A DNA stretch of 64,000 bases from Sphingobacterium bambusae (GCF_033955345.1 NZ_CP138332.1:1426001-1490000); one strand, 5' to 3'; counted from the stretch's first letter, positions 17,867-28,037 are shown. Notes: generated by a model from the sequence alone, not told the origin. Numbers and translations are program-made.

Positions 17867-18682
17867 ATGACAAAAAAGAAAACAGTAGAAACGCCCATCA
17901 CGCCGGGATTAAAATCAAAGAAAGACATTGTGAACAACTGGTTGCCCCGCTACACCGGCTGCCCACTGGAAGAGTTTGAACCTTATGTGCTATTGACCAA
18001 TTTTTCGAAATACCTGAAGATGTTCTCGGAAATGAACGACAATGCCCCCATCTATGGTGAAGACAAAGCGATGCAGGCCTGCACGGCAGGCGGAATAACT
18101 ATCATCAACTTTGGTATCGGTAGCCCCATGGCCGCAACAATCATGGATCTTCTTTCGGCCATCAACCCAAAAGCCGTTTTATTTTTGGGGAAAACAGGCG
18201 GTCTGAAGAAAAAGATTCCCGTAGGCGAACTGATTCTTCCTATTGCAGCTATCCGCGGCGAAGGTACATCCAATGACTACTTTCCGCAAGAAGTTCCTTC
18301 CCTTCCTTCCTTTGCTCTACAGAAAGCTATTTCAACGACGATTCGAGACTATTCTAGAGACTATTGGACGGGAACGGTATATACCACCAATCGCCGCGTG
18401 TGGGAACACGACAAGGCCTTTAAAAAATACCTCCGCTCTATTCGCGCGATGGCGGTAGATATGGAGACAGCAACCATTTTTAGTGTTGGCTTTTCAAACA
18501 AAATTCCTACGGGTGCGTTATTATTGGTATCCGATCAGCCGATGGTACCGGAGGGCGTAAAAACTTCCGAGAGTGACTTGGCGGTAACGGCAAAATACGT
18601 GGAAACACACCTGAACATCGGTATCGATGCATTAAAACAACTCATCAATAACGGATTGACGGTGAAACATCTGAAATTTTAA
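17867..18682 (+). CDS. amn: AMP nucleosidase (short Bacteroidota form)
   Basis: A 271-aa enzyme of the purine-nucleoside-phosphorylase fold that splits AMP into adenine and ribose 5-phosphate. The phosphorylase-like motif VDMETATIF, a glycine-rich FGIGSPMAA phosphate-site region and LFLGKTGGLKKK are visible. It lacks the extra N-terminal domain of the E. coli Amn, so it is the shorter form. It should act in the cytosol in adenylate turnover. Upstream, after the clpX terminator, no clear TAnnTTTG box was found. The next gene, cystathionine beta-synthase, starts 38 bp later after a small hairpin (18686-18706). Confidence 0.85.
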   Translation: MTKKKTVETPITPGLKSKKDIVNNWLPRYTGCPLEEFEPYVLLTNFSKYLKMFSEMNDNAPIYGEDKAMQACTAGGITIINFGIGSPMAATIMDLLSAINPKAVLFLGKTGGLKKKIPVGELILPIAAIRGEGTSNDYFPQEVPSLPSFALQKAISTTIRDYSRDYWTGTVYTTNRRVWEHDKAFKKYLRSIRAMAVDMETATIFSVGFSNKIPTGALLLVSDQPMVPEGVKTSESDLAVTAKYVETHLNIGIDALKQLINNGLTVKHLKF

Positions 18683-18720
18683 AAAGAGCTATACCGCGGA
18701 TAGCTCGATACATTCGTCGT

Positions 18721-20085
18721 ATGTGGTATAACAACATCTTGGAAACCATTGGCAATACGCCTTTAGTCAAACTCAACAAAGTAACGAAGCATCTGCAGGG
18801 AACCATTCTGGCAAAGATCGAAACTACCAATCCGGGAAATTCGATCAAAGATAGAATGGCTATCAAGATGATTGAGGATGCGGAAAAATCGGGTTTGCTC
18901 AAACCTGGAGGAACGATTATCGAGGGCACTTCAGGTAATACCGGAATGGGCTTGGCCATGGCGGCGGTGGTAAAGGGTTACCGTTGTATCTTCACAACGA
19001 CGGATAAACAGTCTAAAGAAAAAATCGATGCGCTGCGCGCCTTCGGCGCGGAGGTAATCGTATGCCCAACGAATGTGGCACCGGAAGATCCCCGATCATA
19101 TTATTCGGTTTCTAGCCGCTTGGAAAAAGAAGTGCCTAATGCCTGGAAGGCCAATCAGTATGACAACCCTTCCAATGCGCAGGCACATTATGAACAAACG
19201 GGTCCCGAGATATGGGAACAAACTGCAGGGAAGATTACCCATTTGGTCGTCGGGGTAGGCACTGGAGGAACGATATCGGGTGCAGCTCGGTATCTACGCG
19301 AAAAAAATCCGTCCATTAAAGTTTGGGGAATCGATACCTATGGCTCCGTATTTAAAAAATATAAGGAAACGGGCATACTCGATAAAAACGAAATATATCC
19401 GTACATCACCGAAGGTATTGGTGAAGATTTTTTGCCCGCCAATGTAGACTTTTCCGTGATTGATCACTTTGAGAAAGTGACCGATAAAGACGCAGCACTG
19501 ATGACGCGGGAGATTGCACGTCAAGAAGGTATATTTGCTGGAAACTCGGCAGGCTCAGCGATTGCCGGATTGCTACAGCTGGGGCATTCTCTAGCGGCGG
19601 ACGATCTCGTTGTGGTGATCTTTCATGATCACGGATCCCGCTACATGGGCAAGATGTATAACGAAGATTGGCTGCGCGAACGCGGCTTCTTGCAGGATAA
19701 AAAGCTAACGGCCAAAGCAATCTTAGCAAAACGTGGTCATCAGGATACCGTTACTGCCGATGTGCAGCACAGCATCATGGAAACGTTTAATCTCATGAAA
19801 GCGTTAAATATTTCCCAGATCCCCGTAACGCAGCAAGGGATGGTGATCAGCAAGGTAACGGAATCGGACATCTTGAATGCGCTCTTAGACAATGCAGCCT
19901 TAAAATCTGCTCCTGTGGAAACCATTGCGAGCAAAGGCTTTCCTTTTGTTGACCTTAACACTTCTATCGATAAGATTTCGACCCTAATCGACAAAGATAA
20001 CCAAGCCGTATTGGTAGAAGATCAGTCAGGAAAAATAAATATCATTACACAGTACGATATTATCAATGCTATTTCCGAGATTTAG
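18721..20085 (+). CDS. Cystathionine beta-synthase (PLP enzyme with CBS pair)
   Basis: A 454-aa fold-type II PLP enzyme. The Schiff-base lysine is K43 (NSIKDRM), the phosphate-type loop is SGNTGMG (71-77), and the glycine-rich PLP phosphate cup GVGTGGTISG follows. The C-terminal part from about residue 335 carries two CBS motifs (QDTVTADVQHSIMETF and SKVTESDILNALL), as in cystathionine beta-synthase of the regulated kind. The reaction is serine plus homocysteine to cystathionine; a cysteine synthase activity is possible. It follows the AMP nucleosidase gene on the same strand. Confidence 0.87.
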   Translation: MWYNNILETIGNTPLVKLNKVTKHLQGTILAKIETTNPGNSIKDRMAIKMIEDAEKSGLLKPGGTIIEGTSGNTGMGLAMAAVVKGYRCIFTTTDKQSKEKIDALRAFGAEVIVCPTNVAPEDPRSYYSVSSRLEKEVPNAWKANQYDNPSNAQAHYEQTGPEIWEQTAGKITHLVVGVGTGGTISGAARYLREKNPSIKVWGIDTYGSVFKKYKETGILDKNEIYPYITEGIGEDFLPANVDFSVIDHFEKVTDKDAALMTREIARQEGIFAGNSAGSAIAGLLQLGHSLAADDLVVVIFHDHGSRYMGKMYNEDWLRERGFLQDKKLTAKAILAKRGHQDTVTADVQHSIMETFNLMKALNISQIPVTQQGMVISKVTESDILNALLDNAALKSAPVETIASKGFPFVDLNTSIDKISTLIDKDNQAVLVEDQSGKINIITQYDIINAISEI

Positions 20086-20135
20086 TCGTTATACCATACA
20101 GCAGAAGCTGTATACCAAATTAAATCTGCACATAT

Positions 20136-20837
20136 ATGGAAAGAAACAGTAAACTTAAACGGTTTGAATACTGGATTAAAGCAAGAATCGGTAAAATAGC
20201 CTTTATTGACATCGAACATCGTATCGCTAAACGATGGTATGGTAGCGACTATGGAGGTTTCTATGTACACCCCGATGTGCTCCACCAAGATTCCATTGTT
20301 TACTCTTTCGGTATCGGTCAGGATGTATCATTTGACAAGGCTATTATACAAGCCCACCAGTGTCAGGTATTTGGTTTTGACCCCACGCCTAAATCTATCA
20401 CTTGGATAGGCGAGCAGCAATTGCCGAAACAGTTTCATTTCTATCCGGTTGGTTTAGGCACGAAAACAGAAGAAGTAAAATTTCATCTCCCCAAAAATAA
20501 GGACCATGTATCAGGCAGCGTTTTTGACCACAAGCTGGTCAGTGAGGAAGATTATGTTGCTGTTCCCTTAAAAAGCTTTGCAGACATCCTTCTGGATACA
20601 GGACACCAAGCTATCGATGTATTGAAAATGGATATTGAGGGCTCGGAGTATGTAGTAATTGAAAGTATATTGCAGGCAGGTATCCCAATCAAGCAATTGT
20701 TGTTAGAAACGCATGAACGCTTCTTCGAAGATGGCCGCGAAAAGGGCGAACGTTTTTTTCAAACGCTCTATGACCATGGCTACCGGATATTCGCCATTTC
20801 GGACACCTATCAGGAAATATCGTTGATTAAAGTATAA
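20136..20837 (+). CDS. FkbM family methyltransferase
   Basis: A 233-aa SAM-dependent methyltransferase of the FkbM type. Visible are the motif region SFGIGQDVSFDKAI for SAM binding and the family signature DVLKMDIEGSEY near residue 164. Such enzymes methylate sugars or secondary metabolites, but the substrate is not predictable here. The preceding gap holds a perfect 7-bp hairpin (ATACAGC / GCTGTAT, 20096-20113) with no T run, so it is not a classic terminator. Confidence 0.85.
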   Translation: MERNSKLKRFEYWIKARIGKIAFIDIEHRIAKRWYGSDYGGFYVHPDVLHQDSIVYSFGIGQDVSFDKAIIQAHQCQVFGFDPTPKSITWIGEQQLPKQFHFYPVGLGTKTEEVKFHLPKNKDHVSGSVFDHKLVSEEDYVAVPLKSFADILLDTGHQAIDVLKMDIEGSEYVVIESILQAGIPIKQLLLETHERFFEDGREKGERFFQTLYDHGYRIFAISDTYQEISLIKV

Positions 20838-20885
20838 AGCAAGAAACTCGGACAACCTGTAGAAAAACCAGATTTAACGAAAAGC

Positions 20886-21188
20886 TTAATCGTCGCTAGG
20901 CTCGACTTCTTGGATAACGTATACATCTTCGTTATCCTTTTTCATTTTATAACGCTCCCGTGCGATACGCTGTATCTCGCTAGGATTGTACTGTGCGTTT
21001 TTAATAGATTTCTCCATTTGCCCAATCTCGGTTTCATAAAAAGCCTTTTCTGTTTCTAGCTTGATTTTTTCTTGCTGGTAGGCAAATTGCGTACTGACAT
21101 CATAACGATCAAAGAAACACATCCAAACGACAAAAGCCGCCCCTGCAATCAGATACTTGTTTCGGATAAGTGTTAGAAATCGTTCCAT
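20886..21188 (-). CDS. Septum formation initiator family protein (FtsB/DivIC-like)
   Basis: A 100-aa division protein with one membrane helix near residues 13-27, followed by a coiled-coil (about 30-65, QQEKIKLETEKAFYETEI) and a short acidic end. This matches the FtsB/DivIC architecture, which links FtsQ and FtsL at the divisome. In many Bacteroidota this gene lies directly downstream of eno, as here, although a terminator-like hairpin separates them. Its own TAACTTTG box lies 4 nt before the ATG, so it probably also has a leaderless transcript. Confidence 0.85.
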   Translation of the reverse strand: MERFLTLIRNKYLIAGAAFVVWMCFFDRYDVSTQFAYQQEKIKLETEKAFYETEIGQMEKSIKNAQYNPSEIQRIARERYKMKKDNEDVYVIQEVEPSDD

Positions 21189-21192
21189 ACAA

Positions 21193-21200
21193 CAAAGTTA
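21193..21200 (-). promoter_or_regulatory. -7 box of the ftsB-like gene
   Basis: TAACTTTG on the minus strand matches TAnnTTTG exactly and ends 4 nt before the ATG at 21188. No -33 TTTG at the normal spacing was found. Confidence 0.5.
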
Positions 21201-21340
21201 ATCATATCTCCTTAAACTTACGTAGAATTTCGCTCACTTTCTACTCCTGTACGGATCATACATATTGTCGCGCAAGAAAATAAGCATATCGATACATCAA
21301 ACATAATAAAGTTTAATCAACCGTAATATAGCTAAAAAGT

Positions 21341-21395
21341 AAGGCGTCCCTAGCAATCTATCATAAATGATAAACTGTAGGGACGCCTTTTTTTA
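21341..21395. terminator. Hairpin terminator downstream of eno
   Basis: A 12-bp stem (AAGGCGTCCCTA / TAGGGACGCCTT) encloses a 25-nt loop that can fold further. It lies directly after eno. The longest T run is on the plus strand (seven T); the minus strand has a weaker five-T run, so the strength for eno itself is uncertain. Confidence 0.7.
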
Positions 21396-21413
21396 TACAA
21401 TGACGTTGATCAA

Positions 21414-22730
<1,317 letters not shown>

Positions 22731-22742
22731 TCAATTTCCCAA

Positions 22743-22765
22743 CTTAGTGTATAATCAACACTAAG
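22743..22765. promoter_or_regulatory. Inverted repeat overlapping the eno start of transcription
   Basis: A perfect 8-bp palindrome (CTTAGTGT - 7 nt - ACACTAAG) covers the end of the -7 box and the predicted start point of eno. It could be a repressor operator or a 5' hairpin; the sequence alone cannot tell. Confidence 0.45.
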
Positions 22766-22792
22766 ATAGCATTTATACTTAGTATATTCAAA
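22761..22792 (-). promoter_or_regulatory. Promoter of eno
   Basis: On the minus strand TTTG - 20 bp - TATCTTAG fits TTTG/TAnnTTTG with one change in the -7 box. It predicts a leader of about 45 nt. Confidence 0.6.
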
Positions 22793-22894
22793 CTTACCTA
22801 AAATTTACCTACAATTATATTTTCCGTAAAAATTGTCTGTAGGACTATGATTGAGAAGGCACAATCTGTCGCTTCGCCGTTGTGAATCAACATC

Positions 22895-22923
22895 ACAAAA
22901 AAAGACCAAACACGCGTTTGGCC
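22895..22923 (-). terminator. Terminator of carA
   Basis: On the minus strand an 8-bp stem (GGCCAAAC / GTTTGGTC, one G-T pair) with a 4-nt loop is followed by seven T, 13 bp after the carA stop. Confidence 0.88.
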
Positions 22924-22936
22924 TTTTATATAAAAT

Positions 22937-24037
22937 TTATGCTTTGATCATAGCAATGAAGTCATCGAACAGGTAGCGCGAATCATGCGGGCCTGGAGAA
23001 GACTCTGGGTGATATTGCACCGAGAAAGCTTTCTTGCCTTTCAACCGAATACCTTCAATCGAGTTATCGTTTAGGTTGACATGTGTCACCTCTACTTTGT
23101 CCGACTTTTCAATATCTTCAGCCACCACGCTGAAACCATGGTTTTGCGAAGTAATCTCGCAACGGTTAGAAATGATATTCTTTACCGGATGGTTGATTCC
23201 ACGATGCCCATTGTGCATCTTTTGTGTACGAATGCCATTTGCCAAAGCGAGCATCTGGTGTCCTAGACATATACCGAACATCGGTTTTTCTGCTTCAACA
23301 ATCTCCTTGATTGTTTCGATAGCGTAAACTATGGCTGCCGGATCGCCAGGGCCATTAGAGATAAAATAACCATCAGGGTTCCATGCCTCCATCTCTTGGA
23401 AGGTTGTTTTGGCAGGAAATACCTTTGCATACACCTGGCGTGCATCAAAATTGCGTAAGATGTTTTTCTTAATTCCTAAGTCCAATACAGCGACACGTGT
23501 AGGCGCATTCTCTTCCCCATAAAAGTAAGGCTCTTTAGTAGAAACAACAGACGAGAGCTCAAGACCTTCCATGGAAGGAACTTCCGCCAATTGTGCTTTA
23601 AGCGACTCCACATCTAGGTTTTCAGAAGAGATAATGGCATTCATGGCACCTTTATCGCGGATATGACGCACCAATGAACGGGTGTCTATATCAGAAATAC
23701 CCACTAAATTTTGCTCCTCAAAATAGGTCTGAATGGATGAATCCGCCATTTGACGGCTATAGTTGATATTGTAGTTTTTACATACCAAACCGGCAATTTG
23801 TATCTTGTCCGATTCGGTATCATCCTCGTCGATACCGTAATTACCAATATGCGCATTGGTGGTTACCATAATCTGTCCGTAGTAGGACGGATCTGTAAAA
23901 ATCTCTTGATAACCTGTTGTACCTGTATTATAACAGATCTCACCTGTTGTCGTTCCAATTTTCCCGGCAGCCTTGCCATGATAAACCGTTCCGTCTTCAA
24001 GCACCAAAATGGCTGGTAATTTACTGTAGTTGGTCAT
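22937..24037 (-). CDS. carA: Carbamoyl-phosphate synthase small subunit
   Basis: The glutamine amidotransferase subunit of carbamoyl-phosphate synthase (366 aa), which supplies ammonia for pyrimidine and arginine synthesis. The N-terminal CPSase domain (LVLEDGTVYHGKAAG) is followed by a class I amidotransferase domain with the nucleophile in GICLGHQ and the His/Glu pair in VQYHPESSPGPHD. No carB is adjacent: a terminator follows at once. Upstream no matching promoter was seen; a weak hairpin at 24084-24104 ends transcription from the preceding unit. Confidence 0.97.
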   Translation of the reverse strand: MTNYSKLPAILVLEDGTVYHGKAAGKIGTTTGEICYNTGTTGYQEIFTDPSYYGQIMVTTNAHIGNYGIDEDDTESDKIQIAGLVCKNYNINYSRQMADSSIQTYFEEQNLVGISDIDTRSLVRHIRDKGAMNAIISSENLDVESLKAQLAEVPSMEGLELSSVVSTKEPYFYGEENAPTRVAVLDLGIKKNILRNFDARQVYAKVFPAKTTFQEMEAWNPDGYFISNGPGDPAAIVYAIETIKEIVEAEKPMFGICLGHQMLALANGIRTQKMHNGHRGINHPVKNIISNRCEITSQNHGFSVVAEDIEKSDKVEVTHVNLNDNSIEGIRLKGKKAFSVQYHPESSPGPHDSRYLFDDFIAMIKA

Positions 24038-24083
24038 TCTTGTATTTTAAAGTATTGTGTTATTAATGATAAATCTGCAGATA

Positions 24084-24104
24084 TAAAAAAAGCCCAACTG
24101 GGCT
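24084..24104 (-). terminator. Weak terminator of the dxr-rseP-ywbE unit
   Basis: A 5-bp GC-rich stem (AGCCC / GGGCT) with a 4-nt loop is followed on the minus strand by seven T. It sits 190 bp downstream of ywbE, just before the carA leader. Confidence 0.5.
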
Positions 24105-24206
24105 AAAATAAAATCAAATATCCTGTAAATCAATGTAAACATTGACCATTTGCTTCGCTGCAACGAGATATGTTACCCCATTTTTCACGAGAGACAAAGG
24201 TAGATA

Positions 24207-24245
24207 TTAAAAGTAGAAAGGCAAAATTAAAAAGTAAAAAAGTGA
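24207..24245. repeat. A-rich AAAAGTAAAAA repeat, copy 1
   Basis: Two imperfect AAAAGTA(A/G)AAA units 21 bp apart, in the noncoding stretch after ywbE. Related sequences occur at 25869-25903, 25968-26000 and 43474-43510. The rest of 24105-24295 shows nothing recognisable. Confidence 0.5.
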
Positions 24246-24295
24246 TCTTGTGCAGGGGTGATCGTGACAGACCCAAGTTTTCTATCATCTTCGCT

Positions 24296-24499
24296 TTAAA
24301 AATCGTCTTCGATGATTTCCTGTACACGTCCAATCTGCCCATCCTGCAAACGAACCTTTATCCCACGGTGGTGAAAGGCAGCCGAGGTCAAGAGGTCTTT
24401 CACGATGCCTTCGGTCAAGGTTCCGCTACGCTGATCTTTCTTTAATACGATATTGACCAACATCCCCGGTTTAATATTTGCTCTTGTTTTTCCGTCCAT
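24296..24499 (-). CDS. ywbE: YwbE family protein
   Basis: A 67-aa cytosolic protein of the YwbE family (DUF2196). The conserved pattern is visible along its whole length: IKPGMLVNIVLKKDQRSG, then LTEGIVKDLLTS, then HHRGIKVRLQDGQIGRVQEI. It looks like a small beta-barrel and may bind nucleic acid, but no role is established. It lies 50 bp downstream of rseP on the same strand. Confidence 0.85.
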   Translation of the reverse strand: MDGKTRANIKPGMLVNIVLKKDQRSGTLTEGIVKDLLTSAAFHHRGIKVRLQDGQIGRVQEIIEDDF

Positions 24500-24549
24500 T
24501 TCTTTATTTATAAAGGAGAGCAGCAGGTGCTACTCCCCTATTCCGTTAT

Positions 24550-25869
24550 CTACCACTTAATAATATCGTTACCCAAAGTAAAGAGAATAAGCGCGATAAG
24601 TATAAAGAAACCGATCATCTGTGCCTTCTCCAAAAAGTTATCGCTAAGCGGCTTTCCTTGGATCATCTCCACGATCAAAAATATCACATGCCCGCCATCC
24701 AATGCCGGAATCGGCAACAAGTTCATGAAGGCAAGTGCCATGGACAACATGCCCACTAGGCTCCAAAATTTAATCCAGTTTACCTCGGTACCAAACATTT
24801 TGGCAATACCTACGGGACCAGAAATAGCTTTGTCGGCACGCACATCGCCTTTGAATATTTTACCAAATCCTTTGATATTATCCGTCACCACGGAGAAAGC
24901 TTTGCTAGCACCTATCGGTAAGGACTCGATGAAGCCATATCGCTGCACAATTTCTGGAAACTGCGGTGCGCCCAAGTTTACCCCTATAGCTGCAGTCGAA
25001 TCAATGGCTCCTTTTACGTTCAGTTGCTGGCCTTGCCGAATCAATGACAATTCCACTGTTTTTCCGATATTATTCCGCAGCGCACCGGAGAATTCATCGT
25101 AAAAGCGCGTGGTATTACCATTCACGGCAATAATACTGTCGCCCTTCAAGATATTCATCCGCTCGGCGACCGATCCTTTTTCCACATCCTTCACGCTATT
25201 CAAGGGATGACGTGGACTGACAAATTCATTTTTCTTATGCTCTGCCACGGCATTTAGGATATCCGCAGGAACCTTAAGCTCCTGCTTATTTCCATCGCGC
25301 TCAATTGTAAGTACGGCGTCGCCCATCAGTACTTCTGAGCTCATCACATCACCCAAAAACTTAATTGCGGGCTTGCCGTTCACGGCCAAGATTTTATCGC
25401 CGGGTTGGATACCGATTTCTTTACCGATAATACCGGGAACCACGCCATATTGTAACTTGGAGTTGTCGATATCATTCTCACCGTAACTAAAGGTCATCAT
25501 CCAGAAGATAAGGATACCAAGAATTACGTTAACAATAATTCCTCCGAGCATCACGATAAGGCGCTGCCAAGCGGGTTTGGAACGAAACTCCCATGGTTGG
25601 GGCTCCTGTTTCAACTGTTCAGTATCCATCGATTCATCGATCATTCCAGATATTTTCACATAACCACCCAAGGGCAACCATCCAATACCGTATTCACAGT
25701 CTTTATAGGTAAACTTGAACAATTTTACTCCCCAAGCATCGAAGAAAAGATAGAACTTCTCTACTTTGATACCAAAAGCCCTCGCTGCTAGAAAGTGTCC
25801 CAATTCATGCAGTATGATTAAAATTGACAGGCCTAATACCACCTGCCCGATCATCACTAATGTTCCCAT
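24550..25869 (-). CDS. rseP: RIP metalloprotease RseP (site-2 protease)
   Basis: A 439-aa intramembrane zinc protease. The HELGH motif (H21, E22, H25) lies in the first helix, two PDZ-like segments occupy about 130-310 (PGDKILAVNGKPAI and KGDSIIAVNGNTTR), and the second catalytic motif NLLPIPALDGGH is near residue 380. Relatives cut anti-sigma factors or remnant signal peptides. It follows dxr by 139 bp, the dxr-rseP pairing that is conserved in many bacteria. The gap contains two copies of an A-rich repeat, the nearer of which ends at the ATG. Confidence 0.95.
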   Translation of the reverse strand: MGTLVMIGQVVLGLSILIILHELGHFLAARAFGIKVEKFYLFFDAWGVKLFKFTYKDCEYGIGWLPLGGYVKISGMIDESMDTEQLKQEPQPWEFRSKPAWQRLIVMLGGIIVNVILGILIFWMMTFSYGENDIDNSKLQYGVVPGIIGKEIGIQPGDKILAVNGKPAIKFLGDVMSSEVLMGDAVLTIERDGNKQELKVPADILNAVAEHKKNEFVSPRHPLNSVKDVEKGSVAERMNILKGDSIIAVNGNTTRFYDEFSGALRNNIGKTVELSLIRQGQQLNVKGAIDSTAAIGVNLGAPQFPEIVQRYGFIESLPIGASKAFSVVTDNIKGFGKIFKGDVRADKAISGPVGIAKMFGTEVNWIKFWSLVGMLSMALAFMNLLPIPALDGGHVIFLIVEMIQGKPLSDNFLEKAQMIGFFILIALILFTLGNDIIKW

Positions 25870-25903
25870 TAAAAAGTAAAAATTAAAAGGTGAAAAATCA
25901 AAA
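25869..25903. repeat. A-rich AAAAGTAAAAATTA repeat, copy 2
   Basis: Two tandem 14-bp units (the second degenerate, AAAGGTGAAAAATC) directly upstream of the rseP start codon. Confidence 0.5.
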
Positions 25904-25967
25904 CTTGGCGTTCGACAATATATGTTTACAGGTTAAAGTCTACGCCATGAATTCGATTACATCTATC

Positions 25968-26000
25968 TAAAAGTAAAAATTTAAAAGTAAAAAATAAAAC
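25968..26000. repeat. A-rich AAAAGTAAAAATTT repeat, copy 3
   Basis: Two near-identical 14-bp tandem units just downstream of the dxr stop codon. Confidence 0.55.
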
Positions 26001-26008
26001 CTTGTTAA

Positions 26009-27169
26009 CTACAGTTTACCTATTAAATTCTGTGCCACAACGCGAGATTCACGATCTATAGCCAATAAATCGCTTAAAGTCGGCTTTTCTATCTTTTTTT
26101 GCTGACACATTGTCGCTTCGATAAGATCGCTCATACCCAAAAATGAAATCCGATCTTCTAAGAATGCTCCCACAGCTACTTCATTTGCGGCGTTGAGCAC
26201 ACAAGCCCGATCACCACCATCCCGTAGCGCCTGATAGGCTAATTCCAGATTACGAAATGTCTGTGTATCGGCCTTTTCGAACGTGAGCGACGGATAGTTT
26301 AAGAAATTAAAGCGTTCGAAATTATTGGGTTGCCGAGAAGGATATGTCAATGCATTCTGTATGGGCAACTTCATATCAGGCAATCCCATTTGTGCCTTCA
26401 TAGATCCATCAGCAAATTGTACGATGGAATGGATGATCGATTGCGGGTGCACAATTACATCAATCTGCTCTACAGACAAATCAAATAGCCACTTTGCTTC
26501 AATGACTTCCAAACCTTTGTTCATGAGCGAGGCCGAATCGATCGTAATTTTAGCGCCCATCACCCAGTTGGGATGCTTCAGTGCTTCATTTTTGGTGACG
26601 TTGGACAAAAAGTTACTATCCTTGCCACGAAAAGGCCCTCCGGAGGCTGTAAGATAGATCTTCTCGATAGGATTCTGTTGCTCTCCCATCAAACACTGGA
26701 AGATAGCCGAATGTTCGGAATCTACCGGCAGCATAGCAACCTGATGCTGCTGCACCAACCCCATAATCAATTCGCCAGCCACAACAAGTGTTTCTTTATT
26801 GGCCAACGCAATATCCTTCCCTTGTGCAATTGCGGTGACAGTTGGCCTTAGGCCAGCCGCTCCGACGATGGCGTTCAAGACCATATCAATAGCCGGATCC
26901 TGAACCACGTCTTCCAAAGCTTCTTCTCCGGCCATCACCTGAATGTCCGTCGTCGCTAAGGCTTCTTTGACCGCCTTAAAGCCATCCTGACGTACGATAA
27001 CCACCGCTTTAGGTTTGAACTCCAGTGCTTGTGCGATCAATAAGTCCGTGTTATTTCCCGCTGTCAATACAGACACCTGCAACAACTCCGGAAACGCCCT
27101 TACCACGTCCAAGGCCTGCGTACCTATGCTTCCCGTGGAACCGAGTATGGCAATATTTCTTTTTTTCAA
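26009..27169 (-). CDS. dxr: 1-deoxy-D-xylulose-5-phosphate reductoisomerase
   Basis: IspC/Dxr (386 aa), the second step of the non-mevalonate isoprenoid pathway. The NADPH site GSTGSIGTQALD is at the N-terminus; the metal and substrate region VDSEHSAIFQCL and the flexible-loop area PNWVMGAKITIDSASLMNKGLE are intact, as is the later VHPQSIIHSIVQF stretch. It is 12 bp downstream of an uncharacterised membrane protein gene and upstream of rseP. Confidence 0.97.
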   Translation of the reverse strand: MKKRNIAILGSTGSIGTQALDVVRAFPELLQVSVLTAGNNTDLLIAQALEFKPKAVVIVRQDGFKAVKEALATTDIQVMAGEEALEDVVQDPAIDMVLNAIVGAAGLRPTVTAIAQGKDIALANKETLVVAGELIMGLVQQHQVAMLPVDSEHSAIFQCLMGEQQNPIEKIYLTASGGPFRGKDSNFLSNVTKNEALKHPNWVMGAKITIDSASLMNKGLEVIEAKWLFDLSVEQIDVIVHPQSIIHSIVQFADGSMKAQMGLPDMKLPIQNALTYPSRQPNNFERFNFLNYPSLTFEKADTQTFRNLELAYQALRDGGDRACVLNAANEVAVGAFLEDRISFLGMSDLIEATMCQQKKIEKPTLSDLLAIDRESRVVAQNLIGKL

Positions 27170-27181
27170 AATTTAATGCTA

Positions 27182-27973
27182 TTAAATAATATTCTTCAGC
27201 AGTTCAGGATCATCCCCTCCGGTGTAGTCTTTCATCATATCATGGTAGGCTACGGCCATCACCAAGCTAACTGATGGAATGATGACAAACGTATTGATGA
27301 CATTGAATATTTTAGCGATGATAAAATATCCAAAATATTCACAGGAGGCCTGCAGAAAATAAGCTGTGCCCATGACCAAAAACAACAGCAACAAGCGCAT
27401 GGTATTGCCGCGTGTTAATGCCACACTTAGTCGAAAAGAACGCATCAGGTTAAACTGTCGATCTACAATAAAATAAGGATAAAAGGTGATGCGTATCAAC
27501 ACAAACATCATGATGACGCCCGTCAAAAATGGGTTGACTTCCATACTCAAGGTTTCCATTTCTACATCTAAATAAAGCAATGGGAAGCTGATAACCGAAG
27601 AAAGAAGGTAAACAACGCCTACCAAAAAGGAATACAGTATCAAGCCTAAGAGGAAATTAACAAACTGTTTTGTGGACGGAATATAATCTTTAAAATCAGC
27701 ATGCTCTATTCCCCTAGCCAACAGTAAGGATCTTTTGATCAGCACGAGCTGTGTACCAAAAAATAAGGTCACGAAAATAAAACAAAACAAGGCCTTGACA
27801 ACATACGAGTTGGAGTCGGCCAAGGTCATCGCCAAATAAGAAGATGAATTCGATGTGATAAATAATAGAAAACACAGCCCAGCTATAGAAAAATAATGGC
27901 TTTTCAATAGCGACAATGCCCTTAGCACCACATCATTTGCTTTAAACGTACTCTCCTTTAAATACTGTAACAT
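27182..27973 (-). CDS. Uncharacterised polytopic membrane protein, 263 aa
   Basis: No family was recognised with confidence. At least five or six hydrophobic segments are visible (about residues 28-50, 60-80, 105-130, 150-170, 190-212 and 220-245), with a charged cytosolic N-terminus and the tail DYTGGDDPELLKN. The layout recalls DUF975/YciC-like membrane proteins, but this is only an impression. It is the first gene of the unit containing dxr, rseP and ywbE, with the promoter at 27991-28023. Confidence 0.7.
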   Translation of the reverse strand: MLQYLKESTFKANDVVLRALSLLKSHYFSIAGLCFLLFITSNSSSYLAMTLADSNSYVVKALFCFIFVTLFFGTQLVLIKRSLLLARGIEHADFKDYIPSTKQFVNFLLGLILYSFLVGVVYLLSSVISFPLLYLDVEMETLSMEVNPFLTGVIMMFVLIRITFYPYFIVDRQFNLMRSFRLSVALTRGNTMRLLLLFLVMGTAYFLQASCEYFGYFIIAKIFNVINTFVIIPSVSLVMAVAYHDMMKDYTGGDDPELLKNII

Positions 27974-27990
27974 GCTAATAAATAATTATG

Positions 27991-28023
27991 CAAATATGAG
28001 ATTATTTTCGGTAGACACCCAAA
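27991..28023 (-). promoter_or_regulatory. Promoter of the membrane protein-dxr-rseP-ywbE unit
   Basis: On the minus strand TTTG - 21 bp - CATATTTG differs from the consensus at one base of the -7 box. The spacer contains a single TCTACCGAAAAT that resembles the LytTR-like half site at 30778-30810. Confidence 0.55.
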
Positions 28024-28037
28024 ATAATCTGCCGATA

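Noticed and set aside
20096..20113. Hairpin before the FkbM gene as a terminator
   Set aside because: The 7-bp stem is perfect but no T run follows, so it does not qualify as an intrinsic terminator.
27999..28019. TCTACCGAAAAT in the promoter spacer of the dxr unit as another LytTR site
   Set aside because: It resembles the half site at 30778 (10 of 12 bases) but is single; no second copy was found 21 bp away, so regulation by the same protein is not supported.
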